64,000 nt of DNA, from the NCBI GenBank assembly GCA_046155245.1, contig JBJXDR010000113.1:5838-69837 (forward strand). The letters run 5' to 3'. The notes below the pieces were generated by a model. The model saw only the letters and a program-made list of their open reading frames with translations. It did no database searches and was not told the origin of the DNA. Origin of the DNA: Rhodoglobus sp046155245 (GTDB lineage: Bacteria; Actinomycetota; Actinomycetes; Actinomycetales; Microbacteriaceae). Shown here one piece after another: positions 18,597 to 27,265 of this stretch (its first letter is position 1; every line of letters starts with the position of its first letter). Position numbers and translations under genes: made by a program.

Positions 18597-18820
18597 CAGT
18601 CGCGCGCCCTGTCCGTCGGGGCCACGATCCGCCCCGCGATGAACGCCTCGACATCCTCATCGCGGTAGCGGACGTTGTGCGTCGAGAGTGCGACGAACGG
18701 CAACCCGAGACCTCGGCTGCGCGCGCGCTCTGTCCGCCAGTCAGCGAGCGTCCTGATCGGGATGCCCGTGTACTCGACAAGCTCCTGCGGAGTCCACAGG
18801 CGGGGGCGGTCGTCGCTCAT
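18596..18820 (-). CDS. MerR-like HTH / excisionase-like protein
   Basis: The product is 74 residues from the ATG at 18820. The frame extends further upstream, but that sequence has no coding character. LWTPQELVEYTGIPIRTLADWR is split by a classical helix-turn-helix, followed by a short wing and YRDEDVEAFIAGR, the pattern of excisionase (Xis/BldC-like) DNA-binding proteins. Its stop overlaps the integrase start, so the two are co-translated. The likely role is directing excision or controlling integrase expression. Confidence 0.82.
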   Translation of the reverse strand: MSDDRPRLWTPQELVEYTGIPIRTLADWRTERARSRGLGLPFVALSTHNVRYRDEDVEAFIAGRIVAPTDRARD

Positions 18821-18941
18821 ACCAATGAGGTAGGCGGCACCACCCGTCGACCTCCAGCGAACCCCGTAGGACGGCCAAGAATCGAGTAAACGGACGGGTT
18901 CTCGGACAAGCTTGGTAACGACCCTGGTCATGCTTGGCATT

Positions 18942-18969
18942 GCACTTCCCTGTCTTTCTCGGGAAGTGC
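18942..18969. repeat. Inverted repeat, 9-bp stem
   Basis: GCACTTCCC and GGGAAGTGC form a perfect 9-bp stem around a 10-nt loop, with no T-run after it. It sits between the divergent excisionase-like and hipB genes. It may be a protein-binding site (for example arm sites of the integrase) or a transcript hairpin. Confidence 0.55.
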
Positions 18970-19040
18970 GGCCCCAGCGAGCGCCCTGCGGTTCTCAGAT
19001 CCTCAAGCCGAGCTGTACTTCTCGGTGTAGTCGCTACACA

Positions 19041-19078
19041 GCACGAACGGCCGTCCCTTCGGGGGCGGCCGTTCGTGC
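19041..19078. terminator. Strong GC-rich hairpin, terminator-like
   Basis: A stem of about 17 bp (GCACGAACGGCCG side pairing with CGGCCGTTCGTGC) closes on a TTCG tetraloop. There is no U-run, which is common for actinobacterial terminators. A perfect dyad GTGTAG-TCG-CTACAC lies just before it at 19025-19039. The gap of 366 bp between the excisionase-like gene and hipB contains only these structures and the operators. Confidence 0.6.
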
Positions 19079-19102
19079 GGAGACGGTAGTAGCCGGAGAG
19101 TT

Positions 19103-19178
19103 CATTACTTTTGCGTAATGGTCACGTTGTCCACTACGAGAAAGTAATGAACAGTGCTATCATTACGTTATTGTAATG
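19103..19178. promoter_or_regulatory. HipB operator array
   Basis: Two 18-bp palindromes of the form CATTAC-N6-GTAATG lie at 19103-19120 and 19161-19178, with one extra half site GTAATG at 19144. GTTCATTACTTT at the left is mirrored by AAAGTAATGAAC at 19141-19152. The second palindrome ends 8 bp before hipB. HipB-type antitoxins bind such palindromes cooperatively to repress hipBA. Confidence 0.8.
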
Positions 19179-19186
19179 GAGGGGCT

Positions 19187-19405
19187 ATGAAGGGGATTGC
19201 CCGAAGGCCGCAGGACTTGGGCGAGATTGTGCGAACGATCCGACTCGCACACAAGATCTCGCAGGACGACTTGGCTGCCCAACTAGGGGTCACGCAGCGA
19301 TACCTCTCCGAGCTAGAACGCGGCAAGCCGAAGATACTTGACGACCGCTACTTCACTGTGCTGAGCAGACTCGGAATCACGATCATGTACACGACAAATG
19401 ACTAA
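19187..19405 (+). CDS. hipB: HipB-like HTH antitoxin
   Basis: The product is 72 residues. I chose the ATG at 19187 because GGAGGGG lies just upstream; longer versions run through the operator. It is a Cro/C1-type helix-turn-helix: IVRTIRLAHKISQDDLAAQL, VTQRYLSELERGK and a short C-terminal strand ITIMYTTND. HipB binds DNA and neutralises HipA. The stop overlaps the hipA start by 8 bp. The palindrome array upstream fits autorepression. The module is richer in A and T than the genes on both sides. Confidence 0.88.
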   Translation: MKGIARRPQDLGEIVRTIRLAHKISQDDLAAQLGVTQRYLSELERGKPKILDDRYFTVLSRLGITIMYTTND

Positions 19406-20708
19406 GGTCCTGCCTGCATACCTCTACGGCCGGCACATCGCTAATCTCCAACGCGGGGCGCGGGGCATAGAGGTCGACTGGTCGCCAGCCAGTTCCCGAG
19501 TTCGTGGGAAGGCCGAGATTTCTGCGAGCCTACCGACTGGAATAGCGCCAGCGGAAGCAGCGGCGGACAACTTCTTTGGGGGGCTCTTGCCGGAAGGGCC
19601 ATGGCTCGACCGTCTAGCCAATGAGGTGGGTGTTCACCATTCCGACATCTTCGGACTGCTGGACAACGTTGGGGGAGACCTTGCCGGCGCTCTAACCATC
19701 GGACACACCCGTGATCACAGGCCACCGGAGCGACTAGATCCGGCTCAGCTCCCACAGCTACTGGAGCAGGCGAGCGGGTACTTCATCGGCGGTGGCGGTT
19801 CCGCACTGCCGGGCTACCAGCGAAAGATCACCCTGACCCGGATGAACGACGAGTGGTGGTTGGGAAATGGAACGCTCCCGTCAACACATATCCTCAAGCC
19901 GTCACCCGACTTAAACTCTCGAGTCACCGATTCTGAGGCATATCTCCTCACGTTGTCCCGCGCCCTAGGACTGACGACCTTCGATTCCTGGACGGAGAAC
20001 ATTGGCGGATTGAGTGTCGTTGTGATCGAGCGGTACGACCGCGAACAGTCGATGAGTGACGAGCCAGCAAAACGACTGCATCAGGAAGACGCGGCCCAGG
20101 CATTGGGCCTGCCTTGGCTATCGGACGCGAAATTCCAGCGCAACGACGCCCGCGCAAACCTCGCGGCAATCGCAAATCTACTCGATACTGAACGTACGAT
20201 TTTCGACACCAGCGAACCAGAACGAATCCGTCTTCTGCGATATGTGACCTTCAATTTCGCATCGGGCAACACAGACGCCCACGCAAAGAACTACTCGATA
20301 CTCCGACCTGACGGATCCCCCGCAAGACTTGCGCCCTTGTATGACCTCATGCCTCTCGCCGTACTGTCTGAAGGGCGTCTTGGTCTGCCGTTGTGGATCA
20401 ACGGCAAACGAATGAGCAACGAAGTCACGGTCAGCGACCTCATGATGGAAGCTGGAACCTGGGGAGTGGCGTCCGCAGAGGCGGAGCTAGCAATCACCGA
20501 TACGCTGCAGAGGCTCGCGGCCGCCGTGCGAGACATTCCAGCGCCGAGATCAATTGCAGCTCTCCTACCTGGCTTTGTTCGCACTCAAGCCAACGCGTTG
20601 CTCGACGGGAAGCCAGCACGCATAGAGGGTCCGGTCCCCGCGTACTTCCGGAACCGGATCGGAACGCCCGGCGGCGAAGTCGCCGCACCAACTCCCTCGC
20701 AGCCTTAG
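19398..20708 (+). CDS. hipA: HipA-family Ser/Thr kinase toxin
   Basis: The product is 436 residues, the usual HipA length. All key motifs are visible: LPGYQRKITL (substrate/P-loop region), THILKPS with the ATP-binding Lys, HQEDAAQALG, GNTDAHAKNYS with the catalytic Asp, and PLYDLM with the metal-binding Asp. Family members phosphorylate aminoacyl-tRNA synthetases (GltX for E. coli HipA) and cause growth arrest; the target here is unknown. No catalytic residue is missing, so it should be active and needs HipB. It is convergent with glnE, with 94 bp of featureless DNA between. Confidence 0.9.
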   Translation: MTKVLPAYLYGRHIANLQRGARGIEVDWSPASSRVRGKAEISASLPTGIAPAEAAADNFFGGLLPEGPWLDRLANEVGVHHSDIFGLLDNVGGDLAGALTIGHTRDHRPPERLDPAQLPQLLEQASGYFIGGGGSALPGYQRKITLTRMNDEWWLGNGTLPSTHILKPSPDLNSRVTDSEAYLLTLSRALGLTTFDSWTENIGGLSVVVIERYDREQSMSDEPAKRLHQEDAAQALGLPWLSDAKFQRNDARANLAAIANLLDTERTIFDTSEPERIRLLRYVTFNFASGNTDAHAKNYSILRPDGSPARLAPLYDLMPLAVLSEGRLGLPLWINGKRMSNEVTVSDLMMEAGTWGVASAEAELAITDTLQRLAAAVRDIPAPRSIAALLPGFVRTQANALLDGKPARIEGPVPAYFRNRIGTPGGEVAAPTPSQP

Positions 20709-20802
20709 GCGTCCCCAGGGACTCGGCACGGCACTGGCCAGACCCGGGCAGCGTCCTATCAGGGACGGCCGCTCGTGGGTTGTTGGGCCGCGGAGTGCTT
20801 GT

Positions 20803-23763
20803 CTATCCTGCGCTGGGCCCCCGCCGCGCCCCGTAGAAGCGCTTCTCGAAGACCTGGCGCGCGAGCCGGGTCGTGCGCAGGTAGTCCTCCTCGAAGACGC
20901 TCGCCGAGCCGGGCGGGTATTCGAGCAGGCGTGCCACGCCTTCGAGCGCTCTTCGATCGGTCGGGAGCACGTCGGAGGTCTTGGCGGTCCAGAGCGTCAT
21001 CCCCGACCGGGCACGGGAGGCAAGCATCCACGCGTTGTGCAGCCGCGCGGCGTCAGCAGTCGTGACGAGTCCCGCGCGCTCGGCCGCGGCCAGTGCGCGC
21101 AACGTCGACGTGGTGCGCAGCCCCTCGACTCGCGCCCCGTGCTCGAGCTGCAGCAGCTGCACGAACCACTCGACGTCGCTGAGCGACCCGCGCCCGAGCT
21201 TGAGGTGGCGAGCGGGGTCGGCGGCCTGAGGCAGTCGCTCGGTCTCGACCCGCGCCTTGATGCGCCTGATTTCGCGGAGGTCCTGCTCCGCGATCGTCGA
21301 CGGGTAGCGTACATCGTTGACGAGCTCCTCCCACGCCGCGAGCACGGCTCGGTCGCCCACCACGATGCGCGCCCGAAGCAGCGCCTGCGCCTCCCACGTC
21401 AACGACCACCGCTCGTAGTACGCGCGGTAGCTGTCGAGCGAACGCACTATCGCGCCGTTCCGACCCTCGGGGCGCAGGCCGAGGTCAAGATCGAGCGGCA
21501 CCCGCAGGTCCTCGGTGAGGCGACTGATCGAGTGGACTATCGCTTCGGCGCGCTGGTGCGCCTCGTCGTCGGATGCCCCGGCCGCTCGGTACACGTACAT
21601 GACGTCGGCATCCGACCCGAACCCCAACTCGGCGCCGCCGTAGCGGCCCATCGCGATGATGCCGAACTCGAGGCCGTCGCCGTACCGGTGAGCCAACGAG
21701 AGCACTCCACTGAGGATGACCGTGGTGACATCCGACAGCGCGACGCCGAGCTCCTCGATCGACACAACGCCGAGCATCGAGCCGAGCGCCAAACGAAGTA
21801 TCTCCCGCCGGCGGGCCGTGCGCAGTGCGAGAGCCGCGCCGTCTACATCGCCTTCATGCCGGGCGACTGTCGCAATCGACTCCTCGAGCAGCACCGGATA
21901 CGGGCGAGGCCGCAGCTCCTCCTCGTTCTCAAGCCATGCGGCGGCTTCGGGGATGCGTTCGAAGATCGCGCCGACGAACCGTGATCCCGACAACACCTGC
22001 GTCATGCGTTGTGCTGCCGCACTCGAGTCACGGAGCATGCGCAGGAACCAGTACGCCTCACCGAGATCCTCACTGAGGCGACGGAAGGCGAGAAGCCCGT
22101 AGTCCGGGTCCGCACCCTCGGCGAACCACTGCAGCATCACCGGCAAAAGGTTGCGCTGAATGATTGCCCGACGCGATACCCCCCCGGTCAGCGCGGCGAT
22201 GTGCTTGAGGGCGCCCCGGGGGTCGCTGAACCCGATAGCCGCGAGTCGCGCCTCGGCCTGTTCGCTCGAGAGCGTGAGGCCTTCGTCAGGCAAGGCAGCG
22301 ACCGCCGACAGCAGAGGGCGATAGAAGAGTCGCTCGTGAAGGCTGCGCACTGCCTGCTTGGTGCGTTGCCACTGTTGGACGAGCTCGTCGGCGGTGGTCA
22401 CGATGCCGGACGCCCGCGCGAGGATGCGCAGGGCATCCGGGTCGGTCGGCATGAGGTGCGTGCGGCGTAAGCGGCTCAACTGGAGCCGGTGCTCGAGCAG
22501 GCGCAGAAACCGGTAGTCGCCGGAGAACTCGCCCGCCTCGACCCGGCCGATGTACCCGTGCTCAGCGAGTGCCTCGAGCGCGGGCAGGGTTGCGACCTGC
22601 CGCACGCCGGGATCCGTCTGCCCGTGCACAAGCTGAAGGAGCTGGATCGTGAATTCCACGTCACGCAGACCCCCGGGGCCGAGCTTGAGTTGCACATCGA
22701 GCTCGTTGGCGGGGATGTTGGCGGTGACCCTCTCGCGCATCCGCTGCACTGAATCGACGAAGTTCTCGCGGGAGGCGCTCGACCACACCTTCGGCGCCAG
22801 AGCGTCGACGTACTGCTGGCCGAGGTCGAGATCACCGGCGAGCGGACGCGCCTTGAGCAATGCCTGGAACTCCCAACTCTTGGCCCACCGGTCGTAGTAG
22901 GCCAAATGTGAATCGAGAGTGCGCACGAGCGCGCCGTCCTTGCCCTCCGGGCGCAGGTTCGCGTCTACCTCCCACAGGCCGGGCTCGGTCGCCAGGTCGT
23001 GGATGCCCCGCATCGTCTGCACTGCCAGCCCAGTGGCGATCGTCACGGCCCGGTCGTGCGCAAGGGGGGACTCGTCCTCGAGGGCTCCGCCCTCCCCCAC
23101 GAAGATGACGTCGACATCGGACACGTAGTTGAGTTCGCGCGCACCGGCTTTGCCCATTCCGATGATCGCAAGTCGAGTTGCGGCGACCTCGTTCGCCGGG
23201 AACTTGACGTCACGTCGCGCGACCGCGAGAGCCGCGTCCAGTGCAGCACCGGCGAGGTCGGCCAGCGCGGCGGCGACAACAGAAACCGCGGCGATCGGGT
23301 CGGCCTGCTCGAGGTCCCACGCGGTCAGTTGCACGAGGTGTCGGCGGTAGCGCACCCGAAGCGCGACCCATGCCTTGTCACCCTTGAGTCCGTCGACGGC
23401 ATTCAGGAGATCCGCTCCGTACTCGGAGGCGGGAGCCGAGATGGGCTCCGCCAGTGCGTGCAGCTCGCCCGCGTGGCGCGCGAGAAAGTCACCGAGACCC
23501 GAGGAGGCACCGAGCACACGAATGAGGCGCTGCGCGGCATCCGGAATCTTCAGCAGCGCCGCGAGCTCTGCAGCGGCGTGCTCGTGCAGGGCGACGAGGT
23601 AGCGCAACGCCTGGTCGGGATCGGCAGCCAGCGCGAAGTGCGGTACTAGAGCAGGTGCATCCAGTGCCTCGAGGCGACGCGACGTCTCGTCCAGCTCGGC
23701 AAAACCGAGGCGGGCGAGTTCGGTCAGCGTCGTCGGTGGCCGGGACATGGCGGGAGGGGGCAC
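20803..23763 (-). CDS. glnE: Glutamine synthetase adenylyltransferase/deadenylyltransferase
   Basis: The product is 986 residues with a GTG start; an ATG five codons in is also possible. Two nucleotidyltransferase domains are present: GMGKAGARELNYVSDVDVI (~residue 210, adenylyl-removing) and AMGRYGGAELGFGSDADV (~705, adenylylating), with paired Asp residues in each. The enzyme attaches or removes AMP on a Tyr of glutamine synthetase according to nitrogen status. It starts 3 bp after the glnA stop, so the two form an operon. The glnA next to it lacks the target Tyr (see there), so the real substrate should be a GlnA encoded elsewhere. Confidence 0.96.
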   Translation of the reverse strand: MPPPAMSRPPTTLTELARLGFAELDETSRRLEALDAPALVPHFALAADPDQALRYLVALHEHAAAELAALLKIPDAAQRLIRVLGASSGLGDFLARHAGELHALAEPISAPASEYGADLLNAVDGLKGDKAWVALRVRYRRHLVQLTAWDLEQADPIAAVSVVAAALADLAGAALDAALAVARRDVKFPANEVAATRLAIIGMGKAGARELNYVSDVDVIFVGEGGALEDESPLAHDRAVTIATGLAVQTMRGIHDLATEPGLWEVDANLRPEGKDGALVRTLDSHLAYYDRWAKSWEFQALLKARPLAGDLDLGQQYVDALAPKVWSSASRENFVDSVQRMRERVTANIPANELDVQLKLGPGGLRDVEFTIQLLQLVHGQTDPGVRQVATLPALEALAEHGYIGRVEAGEFSGDYRFLRLLEHRLQLSRLRRTHLMPTDPDALRILARASGIVTTADELVQQWQRTKQAVRSLHERLFYRPLLSAVAALPDEGLTLSSEQAEARLAAIGFSDPRGALKHIAALTGGVSRRAIIQRNLLPVMLQWFAEGADPDYGLLAFRRLSEDLGEAYWFLRMLRDSSAAAQRMTQVLSGSRFVGAIFERIPEAAAWLENEEELRPRPYPVLLEESIATVARHEGDVDGAALALRTARRREILRLALGSMLGVVSIEELGVALSDVTTVILSGVLSLAHRYGDGLEFGIIAMGRYGGAELGFGSDADVMYVYRAAGASDDEAHQRAEAIVHSISRLTEDLRVPLDLDLGLRPEGRNGAIVRSLDSYRAYYERWSLTWEAQALLRARIVVGDRAVLAAWEELVNDVRYPSTIAEQDLREIRRIKARVETERLPQAADPARHLKLGRGSLSDVEWFVQLLQLEHGARVEGLRTTSTLRALAAAERAGLVTTADAARLHNAWMLASRARSGMTLWTAKTSDVLPTDRRALEGVARLLEYPPGSASVFEEDYLRTTRLARQVFEKRFYGARRGPSAG

Positions 23764-23766
23764 GAG

Positions 23767-25104
23767 CTAAAGGATCTCGAGGTTGCTCTCCAACTCGTAC
23801 GGCGTGACCTGCGCACGGTACTGGCTCCACTCGCGGCGCTTGTTCAACAGCACGTAGTTGAAGACCTGCTCGCCGAGGGTCTCGGCGACCAGCTCGGAGT
23901 CCTCCATGAGGGAGACGGCGTGGTCGAGGCTCGCGGGCAGCTGGTTGTAGCCCAGTGCGCGCCGTTCCGCGTCGGAGAGCTCCCAGACGTTGTTCTCGGC
24001 CTCGGGCGGCAGCTCGTAGCCCTCCTCGATGCCCTTGAGTCCGGCCGCAAGCAGCAGTGAGAACGTGAGGTACGGGTTCGCCGCGGAGTCGATCGCCCGG
24101 TACTCGACGCGCGCGCTTTGCCCCTTGTTCGGCTTGTAGAGCGGCACGCGCACGAGTGCCGAGCGGTTGTTGTGTCCCCAGGTCACGAAGCTCGGCGCCT
24201 CGTCACCACCCCACAGCCGCTTATACGAGTTCACGAACTGGTTCGTCACCGCTGTGATCTCGGGCGCGTGGTGCAACAGCCCGGCGACAAACTGCTTGCC
24301 GATCTTCGAGAGCTGGTAGTGGCCGGATGCGTCGTAGAACGCGTTCGAGTCCCCCTCGAATAGCGACAGGTGGGTGTGCATGCCCGATCCCGGATGCCCC
24401 GACATCGGCTTCGGCATGAAGGTCGCGTACACCCCCTGCTCGATTGCGACCTCCTTGATTACCGTGCGGAAGGTCATGATGTTGTCGGCGGTCGTGAGCG
24501 CGTCGGCGTAGCGCAGATCGATCTCGTTCTGCCCAGGCCCGGCTTCGTGGTGGCTGAACTCCACCGAGATGCCGAGATCCTCGAGCATCCGCACCGACCG
24601 GCGGCGGAAGTCGTGGGCCGTGCCACCGGGCACGTTATCGAAGAAGCCTGCCGCGTCGACAGGCTGCGGCTGTCCGTTCTTCAGCTCGGTCGACTTGAGC
24701 AGGTAGAACTCGATCTCGGGATGCGTGTAGAACGAGAAGCCGCGATCGGCAGCCTTGGCGAGAGCTCGCTTGAGCACGTTGCGAGGGTCGGCGATGGCGG
24801 GCTGGCCGTCGGGGGTCGTGATGTCGCAGAACATGCGAGCGGTCGGGTCCACCTCGCCGCGCCATGGGAGGATCTGGAACGTCGCCGGGTCGGGGTGGGC
24901 GAGCATGTCGGCCTCGTAGGCGCGCGTGAAGCCCTCGATGGCCGAGCCGTCGAAGCCGAGTCCCTCAGCAAATGCGCCCTCGACCTCGGCGGGAGTGATC
25001 GCAACGCTCTTGAGGGTACCCACGACATCCGTGAACCACAGCCGGATGAACTTGACCCCCCGCTCCTCGATTGTGCGAAGAACGAAGTCACGCTGCTTGT
25101 CCAT
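23767..25104 (-). CDS. glnA: Type I glutamine synthetase, GlnA2-like
   Basis: The product is 445 residues from the ATG at 25104 behind GAGGAGC. Beta-grasp and catalytic landmarks are present: GLGFDGSAIEGF, FSHHEAGPGQNEID (metal Glu/His), GSGMHTHLSLF and the NKR-type end. It makes glutamine from glutamate, ammonia and ATP. The region where adenylylated GSI-beta enzymes have NLYxLPPE reads NNVWELSDAE, so the modified Tyr is replaced by Trp. With the 445-residue length this points to a GSI-alpha/GlnA2-like enzyme that is not adenylylated. The order glnE-glnA2-panB matches mycobacteria. Confidence 0.94.
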   Translation of the reverse strand: MDKQRDFVLRTIEERGVKFIRLWFTDVVGTLKSVAITPAEVEGAFAEGLGFDGSAIEGFTRAYEADMLAHPDPATFQILPWRGEVDPTARMFCDITTPDGQPAIADPRNVLKRALAKAADRGFSFYTHPEIEFYLLKSTELKNGQPQPVDAAGFFDNVPGGTAHDFRRRSVRMLEDLGISVEFSHHEAGPGQNEIDLRYADALTTADNIMTFRTVIKEVAIEQGVYATFMPKPMSGHPGSGMHTHLSLFEGDSNAFYDASGHYQLSKIGKQFVAGLLHHAPEITAVTNQFVNSYKRLWGGDEAPSFVTWGHNNRSALVRVPLYKPNKGQSARVEYRAIDSAANPYLTFSLLLAAGLKGIEEGYELPPEAENNVWELSDAERRALGYNQLPASLDHAVSLMEDSELVAETLGEQVFNYVLLNKRREWSQYRAQVTPYELESNLEIL

Positions 25105-25208
25105 CAAGCTCCTCAGGAAGTCACGCTGTTTGACACGCCGAAGTGGGCCCCGGGCACCGCTCTTAGGCTACCGGGTCGGGCCATCGGGCACGTCACTAGA
25201 CTCGGCTC

Positions 25209-26024
25209 ATGGCAGAGCAGGCAGTCAAGCGCGTTCGCACCCGGCACTTCCAGAGTGCTAAGGAGAACGGCATCAAGATCACCGGGCTCACGAGCTATGA
25301 CCAGCTCACGGCCGGGATATTCGACGAGGCGGGCATCGACTTCCTGCTCGTCGGGGACTCCGCGGGTAACAACGTGTATGGCTACGACACGACGCTTCCG
25401 GTGTCGATCGATGATCTGATCCCGCTCGCGCGCGCGGTCGCGGGGGCCGTGCAGCGCGCCTTCGTCGTTGCGGACATGCCCTTCGGCTCCTACGAGACCG
25501 GGCCCGATGAGGCCCTCCACACGGCCTTTCGATTCATGAAAGAGACCGGGGCACACGCAGTCAAGCTCGAGGGTGGGGTGCGCAGTGCCGAGCAGATCCG
25601 GCGGATCGTGAGCGCGGGCATCCCGGTTATGGCGCATATCGGGTTCACGCCGCAGAGCGAGCACGGGCTCGGCGGGCACGTGATTCAGGGCCGCGGCGCG
25701 CAGCTCCCGCAAATGCACGCCGACGCGCACGCCGTGGAGGACGCTGGTGCGTTCGCGGTCGTACTCGAGATGGTGCCCAGCGAGGCCGCCGCCAAGGTCA
25801 CCGAGGAGCTGAAGATTCCGACGATCGGCGTGGGTGCCGGCCCCCACGTGGATGGGCAGTTGCTGGTGTGGACCGACTGGGCGGGGTTCACGAAGGGGCG
25901 CATCCCGAAGTTCGTGAAGCAGTACGCCAACCTGCGCCAGAACCTCACGGATGCCGTCACCGCCTACCGCGCCGACGTCGAGGGCGGCAGCTACCCGGGG
26001 CCCGAGCACTCGTACGAGGACTGA
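25209..26024 (+). CDS. panB: 3-methyl-2-oxobutanoate hydroxymethyltransferase
   Basis: The product is 271 residues. PanB signatures are GDSAGNNVYGYDTTLPVS (the family more often has a Leu-Gly pattern here), MPFGSYE and VMAHIGFTPQS. It transfers a hydroxymethyl group from methylene-tetrahydrofolate to alpha-ketoisovalerate, the first step toward pantothenate and CoA. Mg-binding Asp residues lie in GDS and VADMPF. It is divergent from glnA with about 100 bp between starts. Length is normal for the family. Confidence 0.95.
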   Translation: MAEQAVKRVRTRHFQSAKENGIKITGLTSYDQLTAGIFDEAGIDFLLVGDSAGNNVYGYDTTLPVSIDDLIPLARAVAGAVQRAFVVADMPFGSYETGPDEALHTAFRFMKETGAHAVKLEGGVRSAEQIRRIVSAGIPVMAHIGFTPQSEHGLGGHVIQGRGAQLPQMHADAHAVEDAGAFAVVLEMVPSEAAAKVTEELKIPTIGVGAGPHVDGQLLVWTDWAGFTKGRIPKFVKQYANLRQNLTDAVTAYRADVEGGSYPGPEHSYED

Positions 26025-26025
26025 C

Positions 26026-26136
26026 ATGACCCGCGGGTGGGCCCACATCGGTATGGCCGGGTGGGTCTACCCCGACTGGCGCGGCGGCTTCTACCTGAAG
26101 GGCCTCACGCAGAAGAACGAGCTCGCCTACTCGATA
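26026..26136 (+). pseudogene. N-terminal remnant of a DUF72 protein
   Basis: One base after the panB stop an ATG opens about 37 residues that match the start of DUF72 proteins (HIGMAGWVYPDWRGGFYL..., then LTQKNELAYS). After SIR the sequence loses all similarity and the frame ends 26 codons later at 26214. DUF72 proteins are normally about 240-280 residues, so this is a decayed fragment. Confidence 0.7.
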
Positions 26137-26161
26137 CGCCCTTGCGGGCTACTCGACCGAC

Positions 26162-26332
26162 CTAGTCTTCCGAAGCGTCCTCGGCCGCCCACTTGCGCGC
26201 GCGCTCCGCGATGATCTCCGGAGCTCGCGCGGCCTCCTCGCGGCTCGCGAACGGGCCATCGCGGTCGGAGGACAGCGACTGCGCGCCCTCCTCGACCTCG
26301 CCGGTCTTGTGGTTGTACCACCAGTCGGTCAT
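26162..26332 (-). CDS. Small SPOR-like/YHS-sized protein
   Basis: The product is 56 residues from the ATG at 26332 (MTDWWYNHKTGEVEEG...). Similar small proteins in Micrococcales are annotated as SPOR domain-containing: they have the same WW/YN..TGEVEEG opening and a FASREEAARAPEIIAER helix. It is soluble and acidic. It is divergent from map, with 34 bp between the starts. Function unknown. Confidence 0.72.
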   Translation of the reverse strand: MTDWWYNHKTGEVEEGAQSLSSDRDGPFASREEAARAPEIIAERARKWAAEDASED

Positions 26333-26366
26333 CCAGTGCCTCCCTCGCGAAACTAGACTCAAGACT

Positions 26367-27251
26367 ATGCCTCGGGACACGCAGGGACACCTCGTTCCCG
26401 GGCTGGTTTCCCCCCGCCGCCCCGTGCCGCAGGCCATCTCGCGGCCTGAGTACGTGGATCGGCCGGAGCCCGCGCGATACACCGGGACGAACGTCTACAC
26501 TTCCGCCGAGGTCGAGCGCATCCGCACCGCGGGCCGCATCGCCGCGCTGGCTGTCGAGGCGGTGGGCGCGAGCATCAGGCCGGGCGTCACGACCGAGCAG
26601 TTGGATGCGATCGCCCACGAGTTTCTCGTCGCCCACGACGCCTACCCCTCGACTCTCGGCTACCGCGGGTTCCCTAAGTCGTGCTGCACGAGCATCAATG
26701 AGGTCGTGTGTCACGGAATCCCGGATGACACCGTGCTCGTCGAGGGCGACATCGTGAACGTCGACATCACGGCCTTTGTGGATGGCATGCACGGCGATCT
26801 GAACCGAACCTTCGCCGTTGGTGACGTCGCCCCGGAGGTGGCGGCGTTGGTCGAGCGCACCGAAGAGGCGCTGAATCGGGGAATCAAGGCGGTTGCGCCG
26901 GGCCGTGAGGTCAATGTGATCGGTCGCGCGATCGAGTCCTATGCGCGTCGTTTCGGCTACGGCGTGGTTCGTGACTTCACGGGGCATGGCGTGGGGTCTG
27001 CCTTCCACACCGGCCTGATCGTTCCGCACTACGACTCTGCGCCGGCCTTCACCGACGTGATGGCGGCCGGCATGGTCTTCACGATCGAACCGATGCTCAC
27101 GATCGGAACCCCCGCCACACCCGGGACCATTGCCTGGGACCAGTGGCCCGACGACTGGACCGTCACCACCCGGGACAAGTCACTGACCGCCCAGTTCGAG
27201 CACACCCTCGTGGTGACCGAGCGAGGCGCAGACATTCTCACCCTCCCCTAG
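26367..27251 (+). CDS. map: Methionine aminopeptidase, type I
   Basis: The product is 294 residues from the ATG at 26367. A ~40-residue Pro-rich N-terminal extension, typical of actinobacterial MetAP with an extra segment, precedes the pita-bread domain. Metal ligands are seen in order: Asp in IVNVDITAF and HGDLNRTF, His in GHGVGSAFH, Glu in FTIEPML and Glu in AQFEHTLVV. It removes the initiator Met from nascent proteins. ppgK follows after 14 bp. Confidence 0.95.
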   Translation: MPRDTQGHLVPGLVSPRRPVPQAISRPEYVDRPEPARYTGTNVYTSAEVERIRTAGRIAALAVEAVGASIRPGVTTEQLDAIAHEFLVAHDAYPSTLGYRGFPKSCCTSINEVVCHGIPDDTVLVEGDIVNVDITAFVDGMHGDLNRTFAVGDVAPEVAALVERTEEALNRGIKAVAPGREVNVIGRAIESYARRFGYGVVRDFTGHGVGSAFHTGLIVPHYDSAPAFTDVMAAGMVFTIEPMLTIGTPATPGTIAWDQWPDDWTVTTRDKSLTAQFEHTLVVTERGADILTLP

Positions 27252-27265
27252 GAAAGTAGCGACAT

